Of a DNA stretch of 8,498 nt, positions 1 to 5,866 are shown piece by piece. Every line of letters starts with the position of its first letter. Within the stretch, counting starts at the first letter, position 1. The notes beneath the pieces are model-generated. The model saw nothing but the letters and a program-made list of their open reading frames with translations. It searched no databases and was not told where the DNA came from. Source of the stretch: Azonexaceae bacterium (GTDB lineage: Bacteria; Pseudomonadota; Gammaproteobacteria; Burkholderiales; Rhodocyclaceae). Both the position numbers and the translations under genes were made by a program. The stretch lies in assembly GCA_009469685.1 (NCBI GenBank), contig SSTA01000124.1, forward strand, positions 1 through 8,498. The letters run 5' to 3'.

Positions 1-29
1 CAGCGGGAGAGGAAGTCGTCGATTTGCAT
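1..29 (-). CDS. Unidentified gene, first codons only (partial)
   Basis: An ATG on the minus strand at 29 opens a frame reading MQIDDFLSR before the window ends, so only nine full codons are visible. It is in the same direction as the four genes upstream and starts 28 bases after the ybaY-like stop codon, so it may be the next gene of that operon. No Shine-Dalgarno sequence is visible; the preceding bases are filled by overlapping inverted repeats. Nine residues are too few to name a product. In related genomes a dihydroorotate dehydrogenase gene can follow aat-bpt, but this N-terminus does not resemble the usual PyrD start, so I assign no function. The existence of the gene is itself only probable. 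Confidence 0.45.
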
Positions 30-32
30 GAT

Positions 33-60
33 GGCGGGATTCTAACCCGCCAGCGGGTTA
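33..60 (-). repeat. Overlapping inverted repeats before partial gene
   Basis: A perfect 8-base inverted repeat, TAACCCGC and GCGGGTTA around two bases, spans 43-60 and contains the ybaY-like stop codon. A second inverted repeat, GGCGGG and CCCGCC with a 7-base loop, spans 33-51 and shares one arm with the first. In RNA of the minus strand the two hairpins exclude each other. The second one ends three bases before the ATG at 29. No T-run follows, so this is not a typical intrinsic terminator. Any regulatory role is inference. Confidence 0.5.
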
Positions 61-456
61 TTTCGCCTGGCGCGGCGGCGGGGTGAGGAGCAGGGTGGTG
101 CCTTCGTGCTGGGCGGGGGATCTGCCGGCGAAGAGGGTGCGCTGACCCTGGACGATGCGGCCTTCCAGGACGATGCGGCTCCGGGGGCCGATGAGGTCGC
201 GGTCGACGGTGGCGGCAAAGGGAATGGGCACCTGTCGGCCTTGGAGGGGCACATCGAGTTCGGCGAGCACCCGACGTCCGTCCCGGGCGGTCAGGTGGAA
301 AACGGCGTCGGGGGGCAGGGCGCTACGTTGGCGGTAGGTGGCCTGGCCTTCGAGGGTGAGGAAGTGGCTGACCGGCGCCGGGAGCGCCTGTTCCTGGGCG
401 GTTCCCGCTAGACTGATCAGTGTTGCGGCGAGGGCGGCGAGGATGCGCGGGGGCAT
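58..456 (-). CDS. Secreted YbaY/YscW-family small protein
   Basis: A 132-residue protein with an N-terminal export signal (about residues 1-20, hydrophobic ILAALAATLISLA, probable cleavage near GTAQ-EQ) and one beta-rich domain. Residues about 35-112 match my memory of the YbaY/YscW lipoprotein family: the pattern GxATYRxRxALPPDAVFxL, then xLAELxVPLxGRQVPIPF, then a DPRxRIxLxGRI-like segment. Family members are mostly outer-membrane lipoproteins of poorly known function, related to the type III secretion pilot YscW. This one has no lipobox cysteine, so it is more likely a soluble periplasmic or secreted form. The start at 456 is chosen because the signal peptide begins there and it lies 2 bases after the bpt stop (TGACCATG), which suggests translational coupling. 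Much longer upstream extensions of the frame overlap bpt and are not credible. It is probably the fourth gene of the fbpC-aat-bpt operon. Confidence 0.75.
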   Translation of the reverse strand: MPPRILAALAATLISLAGTAQEQALPAPVSHFLTLEGQATYRQRSALPPDAVFHLTARDGRRVLAELDVPLQGRQVPIPFAATVDRDLIGPRSRIVLEGRIVQGQRTLFAGRSPAQHEGTTLLLTPPPRQAK

Positions 457-458
457 GG

Positions 459-1193
459 TCAGGGCAAGGCGAGAGGCTGCCACTGGCCGTCGATGAAGCC
501 TTCCAGGGGGCGGAAGCGCGCCTTGTAGGCCATCTTCCGACTGCCGCCGATCCAGTAGCCCAGGTAGAGATAGGGCAGACCGAGGGCGGCGCACTGGGCG
601 GCCTGCCAGACGACGTTGTAGGTGCCGAGGCTTGCTCCGGGGACATCGGGGTCGAAGAAGGTGTAGACCGAAGACAGTCCGTCGTCGAGGACGTCGATGA
701 CGCTGACCATGCGCAGGATATCGCCTTCCGAAAATTCGATCAGGCGCGTGTCGACCCGGCTCTGCAGGAGAAAGTGGGAGTATTGCTCGTGGCTGTCCTC
801 GTCCATTCCGCCGCCTGCGTGGCGGGCATTCTGGTAGCGGGCATAGAGGGCGTAGTGGGCGTCGACAAAGATCAGCGGCAGTTCTCGCACATTGAGGGCG
901 GTGTGGCGCCGCAGGGCGCGGCGCTGGGCGCGGTCGGGGGCGAAGTCGGCCACGGGCAGGCGAACCGGAACGCAGGCGTTGCAGTGGTCGCACCAGGGGC
1001 GGTAGGTGAAGATTCCGCTGCGGCGAAAGCCGAGGCGCACCAGTTCGCCGTAGACATCGCCGTCGATGAGGTGAGCGGGGGTGGCGACTTGGGAGCGGGC
1101 CTGGCGGTCCGGCAGGTAGCTGCAGGGGTAGGGGGACGTCGCGTAGAACTGGAGGAGCGAGAGGGGCAGCGCCGAATCGTTGAGGAAGGCCAT
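459..1193 (-). CDS. bpt: Aspartate/glutamate leucyl-transferase (Ate/Bpt family)
   Basis: A 244-residue cytoplasmic aminoacyl-tRNA-protein transferase. Bacterial members (Bpt) move leucine from Leu-tRNA to N-terminal Asp or Glu, marking proteins for ClpS/ClpAP degradation by the N-degron pathway. The N-terminal Ate domain carries [16 protein letters not shown] (Cys24) and then [15 protein letters not shown] (Cys68, Cys71, Cys74), the four-cysteine set of the family. The C-terminal acetyltransferase-like fold carries the [10 protein letters not shown] and [19 protein letters not shown] blocks (about 174-230). Length fits bacterial Bpt (about 235-250). The ATG at 1193 is used because it follows the aat stop by 2 bases and the protein begins at the usual place; an upstream ATG at 1229 would overlap aat. 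Substrate specificity (Leu rather than Arg) is inferred from the bacterial type, not proven by sequence. No clear Shine-Dalgarno sequence; coupling to aat is likely. Confidence 0.9.
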   Translation of the reverse strand: MAFLNDSALPLSLLQFYATSPYPCSYLPDRQARSQVATPAHLIDGDVYGELVRLGFRRSGIFTYRPWCDHCNACVPVRLPVADFAPDRAQRRALRRHTALNVRELPLIFVDAHYALYARYQNARHAGGGMDEDSHEQYSHFLLQSRVDTRLIEFSEGDILRMVSVIDVLDDGLSSVYTFFDPDVPGASLGTYNVVWQAAQCAALGLPYLYLGYWIGGSRKMAYKARFRPLEGFIDGQWQPLALP

Positions 1194-1195
1194 GG

Positions 1196-1894
1196 TCAGC
1201 GCACGTAGGGGTTGGCGGGGGCAGACCACGGGCCGCGCCTTCCGGGTTCGAGGATGAGATGCTCGAGGCGGTGGAGAAATTCGGCGCGGGGGATGGGCCG
1301 GGCGCCCAGGGAGGCGAGGTGGTGGGTGTGCATCTGGCAGTCGATCAAGCGTGTACCCTGTTCCCGAAGATGATGAACGAGAATTGCGAAGGCAGCCTTG
1401 GAAGCATCGCTACGCCTGGAGAACATCGATTCGCCGTAGAACATTCCCCCGATCGCCAGTCCGTACAAGCCGCCGACCAGGCCGCCTTCGCCGTAGGCTT
1501 CGACCGAGTGGGCCCAACCAAGTTCGTGGAGTCTTCCATAGGCGTCGATCATTTCCGGCGTAATCCAGGTTCCGCCCTGGCCCGGGCGCGGCGTGTGGGC
1601 GCAGCCGGCGACGACTCCGGCGAAATCGGTGTCGAAGCGGATGTCGAAGCGACCGCTGCGCAGCGTCCGGGCGAGGGAGCGGCTGACCTTGAACTCTTCG
1701 GGAAAAAGCACCATGCGCGGATCGGGGGCGTACCACAAGGGCTGGCCTTCCAGAGTGCCCCAGGGAAAGATGCCGCGACAGTAGGCGTCGAGCAGCCGCG
1801 CCGGGGAGAGTCCGCCGCCGATGGCCAGAAAGCCATCCGGTGTCGCCGACTCGACCGGCGGAAAGGGGTCGAGGGGGCTGAGGATGCAGATCAT
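1196..1894 (-). CDS. aat: Leucyl/phenylalanyl-tRNA-protein transferase
   Basis: A 232-residue cytoplasmic enzyme, close to the 234 residues of E. coli Aat. It transfers Leu or Phe from tRNA to proteins with N-terminal Lys or Arg, making them ClpS substrates in the bacterial N-degron pathway. Family blocks are seen in order: [19 protein letters not shown] and GIFPW (20-45), LWYAPDPR (53-60), [19 protein letters not shown] (108-126), [18 protein letters not shown] (128-145), [17 protein letters not shown] (150-166) and [16 protein letters not shown] (183-198). The GESMFS block and the LIDCQ segment form the aminoacyl and peptide binding region. The start ATG at 1894 overlaps the last bases of the fbpC-like gene (ATGA), so translation is probably coupled. 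bpt follows after 2 bases. Pairing aat with bpt puts primary and secondary N-degron writers in one operon, as is common in proteobacteria; placing them behind an iron-transport ATPase gene is less expected. Confidence 0.96.
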   Translation of the reverse strand: MICILSPLDPFPPVESATPDGFLAIGGGLSPARLLDAYCRGIFPWGTLEGQPLWYAPDPRMVLFPEEFKVSRSLARTLRSGRFDIRFDTDFAGVVAGCAHTPRPGQGGTWITPEMIDAYGRLHELGWAHSVEAYGEGGLVGGLYGLAIGGMFYGESMFSRRSDASKAAFAILVHHLREQGTRLIDCQMHTHHLASLGARPIPRAEFLHRLEHLILEPGRRGPWSAPANPYVR

Positions 1895-2964
1895 CCGCCG
1901 ACGGCGGTCTTGAAGGCGATGACGTGGTCGGCATCCAGCCGGATGCCGATCTTTTCGCCGAGGGCGTGGTTGTGATGGGAGGGAACCAGGGAGAGGACTT
2001 CGGTGCCGCTCGCCAGACGCAGGGTGTAGAGGATGTCGGCACCGCGGAAGGCCTTGTGGAGAACTTCGGCCTGCTGCGGACTGCGGTCGTCATGGACGAC
2101 GTCGTCCGGACGCAGCAGCACCTCGACGCCGCAGCCTTTGCCGCAGGCGTTGCAGCCGAGACCGCACTCCACCGGTACGCCGGACTCCAGAACGCCCAGT
2201 TCGACTTCGACCCGGCTCGCGTCGAGCACTCTGCCGCGAATGAATACCCCCTGGCCGACGAAATCGGCGACAAAGCGATTGGCGGGGCGGTGGTAGAGGT
2301 TGTACGGGGTATCCCATTGCTGAATGCGGCCCTCGTGCATGACGCCGATTTCGTCGGCCATGGCGAAAGCCTCATGCTGGTCGTGGGTGACCAGGATGGC
2401 GGTCATACCCTCGCTCTTGAGGATTCCGCGGACCTCGATCGAGAGCCGTTCCCGCAGGTCGACGTCCAGGTTGGAGAAGGGCTCGTCCAGGAGCACCAGC
2501 TGGGGACGCGGGGCCAGGGCGCGAGCCAGCGCGACGCGCTGCTGCTGCCCGCCGGAAAGCTCGTGGGGAAACTTGCTCCCTTGGCCGGCCAGGCCGATGG
2601 TGGTCAGCAATTGCTCGACCCGGGTGCGGCGCTCGGATTCCTCAAGATCCGCCAGGCCGAAGGCGATGTTGGCAGCGACGGTCAGGTGGGGAAAGAGGGC
2701 GTAATCCTGAAACACCATGCCGACCTGGCGCTTTTCCGGGGGGATGCGGTGGCCGGGCCGGCTCACCACCTGGCTGTGGATCAGGATTTCCCCGTCGGCG
2801 ATTTCTTCGAATCCCGCAATGCAACGCAGCAGCGTGGTCTTGCCGCAGCCCGAAGGGCCGAGGAGACAAGCGATGGTGCCGGTCTCCAGGCGGAATTCGA
2901 TGCCATCGACGACGGTGTGGCGGCCGTATCGCTGGACGACGCCGCGCAGCTCTAGTTGGGACAT
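1891..2964 (-). CDS. fbpC: Iron(III)-type ABC transporter ATPase, Cys4 C-terminus
   Basis: A 357-residue cytoplasmic ATPase that powers an importer, most likely for Fe(3+) together with the fbpB- and fbpA-like products beside it. Motifs, numbered from the ATG at 2964: Walker A GPSGCGKTT (36-44), Q-loop VFQDYALFPHLT (84-95), signature LSGGQQQR (136-143), Walker B LVLLDEPFSNLD (156-167), H-loop His194 in LVTHDQHEAFAMAD. A TOBE-like regulatory domain follows (about 235-357). Within it, residues 264-279 read PVECGLGCNACGKGCG, with cysteines 267, 271, 274 and 278 spaced CX3CX2CX3C; this is not part of the standard ATPase fold. An alternative ATG at 2985 would add seven residues and place its codons over the promoter-like sequence; the 2964 start gives the usual family N-terminus (MSQLELRGVVQRYG). 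No Shine-Dalgarno sequence precedes either start. The end overlaps aat by 4 bases. Sulfate or spermidine substrates are less likely, given the neighbours. Confidence 0.9.
   Translation of the reverse strand: MSQLELRGVVQRYGRHTVVDGIEFRLETGTIACLLGPSGCGKTTLLRCIAGFEEIADGEILIHSQVVSRPGHRIPPEKRQVGMVFQDYALFPHLTVAANIAFGLADLEESERRTRVEQLLTTIGLAGQGSKFPHELSGGQQQRVALARALAPRPQLVLLDEPFSNLDVDLRERLSIEVRGILKSEGMTAILVTHDQHEAFAMADEIGVMHEGRIQQWDTPYNLYHRPANRFVADFVGQGVFIRGRVLDASRVEVELGVLESGVPVECGLGCNACGKGCGVEVLLRPDDVVHDDRSPQQAEVLHKAFRGADILYTLRLASGTEVLSLVPSHHNHALGEKIGIRLDADHVIAFKTAVGG
2131..2166 (-). other. Four-cysteine cluster coded inside fbpC
   Basis: This segment encodes Cys267-Cys278 of the fbpC-like protein, CGLGCNACGKGC, with spacing CX3CX2CX3C and glycines between. 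It lies in the C-terminal regulatory (TOBE-like) domain, just before the conserved VEVLLRPDD strand. Four close cysteines suggest a metal or iron-sulfur site; that function is inferred from the pattern only. Confidence 0.6.
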
Positions 2965-2970
2965 GGCATC

Positions 2971-2989
2971 GATTATAATTCGCATTCGC
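2971..2989 (-). promoter_or_regulatory. Fur-box-like site between fbpC and fbpB
   Basis: Read on the minus strand this 19-base site is GCGAATGCGAATTATAATC. It matches 13 of 19 positions of the classical Fur consensus GATAATGATAATCATTATC by my own alignment. It also shares 13 of 19 positions, including AATGnGAATT, with the site before fbpA at 5747-5765. It covers the -10-like sequences of both divergent genes, so a bound Fur protein would block both. The match is by eye, without scoring against background. Confidence 0.45.
2972..2979. promoter_or_regulatory. Palindromic divergent -10 element ATTATAAT
   Basis: The 8-base palindrome ATTATAAT gives a perfect TATAAT on the plus strand (2974-2979) and on the minus strand (2977 down to 2972). 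It lies in the 29-base gap between the fbpC start (2964) and the fbpB start (2994). Expected transcription starts would fall about 8 bases before fbpB and at or next to the fbpC ATG, so fbpC mRNA would be leaderless or nearly so. -35 elements are weak on both strands, and neither gene has a Shine-Dalgarno sequence. Use as a promoter is inferred. Confidence 0.5.
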
Positions 2990-2993
2990 TCCC

Positions 2994-4631
2994 ATGGCCG
3001 TTCATCCCCGCGTTTCCCTCCTCACCGCCACGGCGGTCGCCATTGCGGTCCTGGCGGCAGTGCCGGTGGCGAGCGTCGGCTTCAATCTTTTTGCGGGCGG
3101 TACCAGCGCGACCTGGGCGCATCTCGCGCAAACCGTCCTCGCCGACTATGTGCAGAATTCCCTGCTGCTTTGCCTGGGCGTCGGCCTCGGCGTCGCGATC
3201 TTCGGGGTGGCGACGGCCTGGCTGACCGCGATGCACGAGTTTCCGGGGCGACGCTTCTTCGAGTGGGCCCTGGTCCTGCCCCTGGCCGTGCCGGCCTACG
3301 TCATGGCCTATGTCTACACGGACTTCCTGCAATTCGTCGGTCCCGTGCAGACGGCCCTTAGGGAAACCTTCGGCTGGAGTCACGGAGACTACTGGTTTCC
3401 CGACATCCGCACGCTGCCCGGGGCCGTGTTGATGTTCGTCTGCGTTCTTTATCCCTACGTCTACCTCCTGGCCCGCAACGCCTTCATCGAGCGGGCGGGA
3501 GGCATGCTGGAGGCGGCACGGACGCTCGGTCTGGGTCCCTGGCGGGCTTTCTTCACCGTTTCGCTTCCCCTCGCGCGTCCGGCGGTGGCTACCGGCGTCG
3601 CCCTTGCCCTCATGGAGACCCTGGCCGACTACGGGACCGTGGCGTATTTCGCCGTCAACACCTTCACCACGGGCATCTACCGCGCCTGGTTTTCCCTGGG
3701 CGACCGGATCGCCTCGGCCCAACTGGCGGCCATGCTGCTGGGCTTTGTGCTGCTCCTCGTGGTGGGCGAGCGCCTTTCCCGCGGGCGGGCCCGTTACCAC
3801 AACACCACCGGCCGCCATCGGCCCCACCCCGGCGCCCGGCTCGGGGGCGGAGCCGCCTTCTTGGCGTTCGGTGCCTGCATCCTTCCCCTGGGGCTTGGAT
3901 TCCTCCTTCCTGCGGGCTTGCTGCTCAAGATGGCGCTCACCGAGGGCGATGCCCAGTTCGGTACGCGCTTCCTGCTGCTCTCCCGCAACAGCTTCGTCCT
4001 GGCAGGGGTCACGGCGTTCATCGCGGTCGGCTTTTCGCTCCTGCTGGCCTATAGCGCCCGCCAGTCGCGGACGTTGCTGACCCGGGGGCTCAATCGGCTG
4101 GTGGGAATGGGGTATGCGGTTCCGGGAGCGGTCATTGCGGTGGGCGTGCTGATTCCGGTGACCCGCCTGGACAATTGGCTTGCCGCCCAGTGGCAAGACT
4201 GGCTGGGGACGAATCCGGGGCTGCTGCTCACCGGCGGAATCGCGGCCCTGGTCTATGCCTATCTGGTGCGTTTCCTGGCCGTGGCGCTGCAGACGGTGGG
4301 GGCGAGTCTGGCCAAGATCACTCCCGCCATGGACGACGCGTCCCGCAGCCTGGGGGCGGGGCAGGGGGAGACCCTGCGCCGGGTCCATGTGCCCATCCTG
4401 CGCGGGAGCCTGTTCACCGCCGGTCTGCTGGTCTTCGTCGATGTGATGAAGGAACTCCCGGCCACCCTCGTGATGCGCCCCTTCAACTTCGATACCCTGG
4501 CCACCCAGGCCTACACCCTGGCTTCCGACGAGCGGCTGGCGGAAGCGTCTACGGCCGCGCTCGCCATAGTCGGGGTGGGGCTGCTGCCACTCATCGCCCT
4601 GTCGCGGCAGATTTCCCGTAGTCGAAAATGA
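2994..4631 (+). CDS. fbpB: Iron(III)-type ABC transporter permease, two-domain
   Basis: A 545-residue inner-membrane permease that forms the channel of the Fe(3+) importer. It is a fused tandem of two binding-protein-dependent permease domains. The first half has hydrophobic segments near residues 8-30, 54-78, 90-112, 142-160, 196-215 and 243-258, and the second near 286-316, 334-354, 368-388, 408-432, 472-492 and 518-536. Each half has an EAA-type loop for docking the ATPase: EAARTLGLGPWRAFFTVSLP (173-192) and DASRSLGAGQGETLRRVHVP (448-467). This duplicated layout is typical of FbpB/AfuB-type proteins of about 500-550 residues. An in-frame TAA at 2976-2978 and no other start codon after it fix the start at 2994, although no Shine-Dalgarno sequence is present. 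It is divergent from fbpC and convergent with fbpA, so it is transcribed alone. Substrate assignment rests on the neighbouring binding protein. Confidence 0.92.
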   Translation: MAVHPRVSLLTATAVAIAVLAAVPVASVGFNLFAGGTSATWAHLAQTVLADYVQNSLLLCLGVGLGVAIFGVATAWLTAMHEFPGRRFFEWALVLPLAVPAYVMAYVYTDFLQFVGPVQTALRETFGWSHGDYWFPDIRTLPGAVLMFVCVLYPYVYLLARNAFIERAGGMLEAARTLGLGPWRAFFTVSLPLARPAVATGVALALMETLADYGTVAYFAVNTFTTGIYRAWFSLGDRIASAQLAAMLLGFVLLLVVGERLSRGRARYHNTTGRHRPHPGARLGGGAAFLAFGACILPLGLGFLLPAGLLLKMALTEGDAQFGTRFLLLSRNSFVLAGVTAFIAVGFSLLLAYSARQSRTLLTRGLNRLVGMGYAVPGAVIAVGVLIPVTRLDNWLAAQWQDWLGTNPGLLLTGGIAALVYAYLVRFLAVALQTVGASLAKITPAMDDASRSLGAGQGETLRRVHVPILRGSLFTAGLLVFVDVMKELPATLVMRPFNFDTLATQAYTLASDERLAEASTAALAIVGVGLLPLIALSRQISRSRK

Positions 4632-4634
4632 AGA

Positions 4635-4654
4635 AGCCCCGCTTGCGCGGGGCT
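4635..4654 (-). terminator. Hairpin terminator between convergent fbpA and fbpB
   Basis: A perfect 8-base stem (AGCCCCGC and GCGGGGCT) with a 4-base loop starts 3 bases after the fbpB stop and 19 bases beyond the fbpA stop. On the minus strand the stem is followed by TCTTCATTTTC, a T-rich tail, so it works best as the fbpA terminator. On the plus strand the following bases (ACGCGGAAAC) are not T-rich, so it would stop fbpB transcripts only weakly. The T-rich tail is coded within the last codons of fbpB. Confidence 0.8.
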
Positions 4655-4673
4655 ACGCGGAAACGACCGGGGA

Positions 4674-5687
4674 TTATTTGAATCCGGCCCGGTCGAAGAT
4701 CATCTGCGCTTTGGCCTGATACATGGCGAGATTCTTCACCGGCAACTTGTCGGCCTTGAATTTGCCCAGGGCGTCGAGAGCAGGGTTGGCGACCTTGACG
4801 CTCTCCACTGCCGGCCATTCGTTGTTGCCGTCGGCGAAGTAGCGCTGCGCTTCGTCGGAAGCCAGGTACTCCAGGAACTTGACCGCCGCCGGCTTGTGGG
4901 GGGCCGATTTCAGGACGCCCGCGCCGGAGACGTTGATGTGCGTACCGCTGCTGCTCTGATTGGGCCAGACGACGCCGACCTTCTCCATCAGCTTCTGCTC
5001 TTCCGGCTTGCTGGAGCGCAGCAGTCGGGCGACGTAATAGGTATTGGAAATGGCAACCTGGCACTCGCCGGCGGCCACCGCCTTGATCTGGTCCGTATCC
5101 CCGCCCTTGGGGGCCCGGGCGAAATTGGCGACGACGCCCTTGGCCCAGGCTTCGGCCTTGGCTTCGCCCTGATTGGCGATCACGGAGGCCATCAGGGAGA
5201 GGTTGTAGGGATGGGAACCGGAACGGGAACACACCTTGCCCTTGAGGGCAGGATTGGCAAGGTCGTCGTAATTGCTTACCTGCTCGGCCTTGACGCTCGT
5301 CTTGTTATAGACGATCACCCGGGCGCGGGTGGAGAAGGAAAACCAGTCCTCGGTACGCAGGTGGGCGGGGATTCTGGACTCCAGTACTTTGGAACTCACC
5401 GGACTGAAGAGGCCCAGTTCGTGAGCCTTGGCCAGGCGCGCGGCATCGACCGTCAGGAGGATGTCCGCCGGACTGTTGGCGCCTTCGTTCTTGATCCGTT
5501 CGAGAAGCTCGTCTTCCTTGCCTTCGATGCGGTTGATCTTGATTCCCGTCTGCTTGGTGAAGTTCTCGTAGAGCGCCTCGTCCGTCTGATAGTGACGGGC
5601 GGAATAGAGATTGAGGACGTTGTCCTCGGCCGTGGCGCTGGCGGAGATTCCCAGGGCGAGGGTGGCGAAGAGGATGCGGAACTTCAT
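4674..5687 (-). CDS. fbpA: Periplasmic Fe(3+)-binding protein of ABC importer
   Basis: A 337-residue periplasmic ferric-iron binding protein of the FbpA/FutA type that hands iron to the fbpB/fbpC transporter. Signal peptide at 1-20 (MKFRILFATLALGISASATA, cleaved before EDN). The mature start VLNLYSARHYQTDEALYENFTKQTGI is typical of the family: Tyr28 and the His32-Tyr33 pair fit the N-lobe iron ligands, and NTYYVARLL (216-224) holds the C-lobe tyrosine pair Tyr217-Tyr218. CSRSGSHPYN (153-162) and Cys209 could form the disulfide seen in many relatives. Length fits the family (about 330-345). The ATG at 5687 has a good Shine-Dalgarno sequence, AGGAG (complement of 5695-5699), 7 bases upstream. 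A Fur-like box and promoter-like elements lie just upstream, and a terminator follows the stop, so the gene is probably monocistronic and iron-repressed. Fe(3+) rather than another metal is inferred from the tyrosine pairs. Confidence 0.93.
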   Translation of the reverse strand: MKFRILFATLALGISASATAEDNVLNLYSARHYQTDEALYENFTKQTGIKINRIEGKEDELLERIKNEGANSPADILLTVDAARLAKAHELGLFSPVSSKVLESRIPAHLRTEDWFSFSTRARVIVYNKTSVKAEQVSNYDDLANPALKGKVCSRSGSHPYNLSLMASVIANQGEAKAEAWAKGVVANFARAPKGGDTDQIKAVAAGECQVAISNTYYVARLLRSSKPEEQKLMEKVGVVWPNQSSSGTHINVSGAGVLKSAPHKPAAVKFLEYLASDEAQRYFADGNNEWPAVESVKVANPALDALGKFKADKLPVKNLAMYQAKAQMIFDRAGFK

Positions 5688-5722
5688 GAAGCGACTCCTG
5701 CGATCGGTTGCGATGGCAGCGG

Positions 5723-5750
5723 AGTCTACCCGGGCTCAGGGATTTTGTAA
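5723..5750 (-). promoter_or_regulatory. Candidate fbpA promoter
   Basis: On the minus strand TTACAA (complement of 5745-5750) and TAGACT (complement of 5723-5728) are separated by 16 bases, resembling weak -35 and -10 elements. The Fur-like box at 5747-5765 overlaps the -35 part. This gives a leader of about 30 bases, which includes the AGGAG site of fbpA. Both hexamers are imperfect, so the exact promoter is uncertain. Confidence 0.35.
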
Positions 5751-5765
5751 ATGAGAATTGTTAGC
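5747..5765 (+). promoter_or_regulatory. Fur-box-like site upstream of fbpA
   Basis: The sequence GTAAATGAGAATTGTTAGC matches 13 of 19 positions of the Fur consensus GATAATGATAATCATTATC by eye and holds the common AATGAGAAT half-site. It lies about 60 bases upstream of the fbpA ATG, in a locally AT-rich patch of an otherwise GC-rich region, and overlaps the candidate -35. Iron-dependent repression by Fur is well known for fbpA-type genes in proteobacteria, so the position and sequence agree. Confidence 0.6.
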
Positions 5766-5777
5766 AGTTGCCGGCAT

Positions 5778-5797
5778 CCGGGCACCCAGGTGTCCGG
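5778..5797. repeat. Inverted repeat between nlpC and fbpA
   Basis: CCGGGCACC and GGTGTCCGG form a 9-base inverted repeat around two bases, with one wobble pair. It lies downstream of the NlpC/P60 gene and upstream of the fbpA control region. No T-run follows on either strand. It may add to termination of the nlpC transcript or be chance in GC-rich DNA. The bases between this and the Fur-like box hold nothing else I recognise. Confidence 0.35.
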
Positions 5798-5843
5798 CGG
5801 GAAGACGAGCCGGTTCCGGGAAGCGATTTTTGGAAGGGAAGCG

Positions 5844-5862
5844 GGCTGCGCAAGGCGCAGCC
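5844..5862 (-). terminator. Candidate hairpin terminator after NlpC/P60 gene
   Basis: A perfect 8-base stem, GGCTGCGC and GCGCAGCC with a 3-base loop, begins 4 bases beyond the stop codon of the NlpC/P60 gene. On the minus strand the bases after the stem (CGCTTCCCTTCC) are pyrimidine-rich but not a true T-run. The position suits a terminator, but the missing T-run makes it uncertain. Confidence 0.45.
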
Positions 5863-5866
5863 AGGG

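Noticed and set aside
58..993. Long form of the ybaY-like gene starting at 993
   Set aside because: It would overlap most of bpt in another frame and add an Arg/Pro-rich segment; the signal peptide begins at 456.
420..1208. Open frame of 262 codons on the plus strand opposite bpt
   Set aside because: Low-complexity Gly/Ala/Val/Glu product opposite a well-supported enzyme gene; no start signal.
1924..2955. Open frame of 343 codons on the plus strand opposite fbpC
   Set aside because: It mirrors the ATPase gene, shows no domain of its own, and exists because of codon bias on the other strand.
2973..4388. Open frame of 471 codons on the minus strand opposite fbpB
   Set aside because: The product is rich in Gln, Gly, Arg and His with no recognisable domain, and it is fully antisense to a clear permease gene. 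Long mirror frames are common in GC-rich DNA.
4896..5750. Open frame of 284 codons on the plus strand opposite fbpA
   Set aside because: Mirror frame of a clear periplasmic binding protein gene, without domain or ribosome site.
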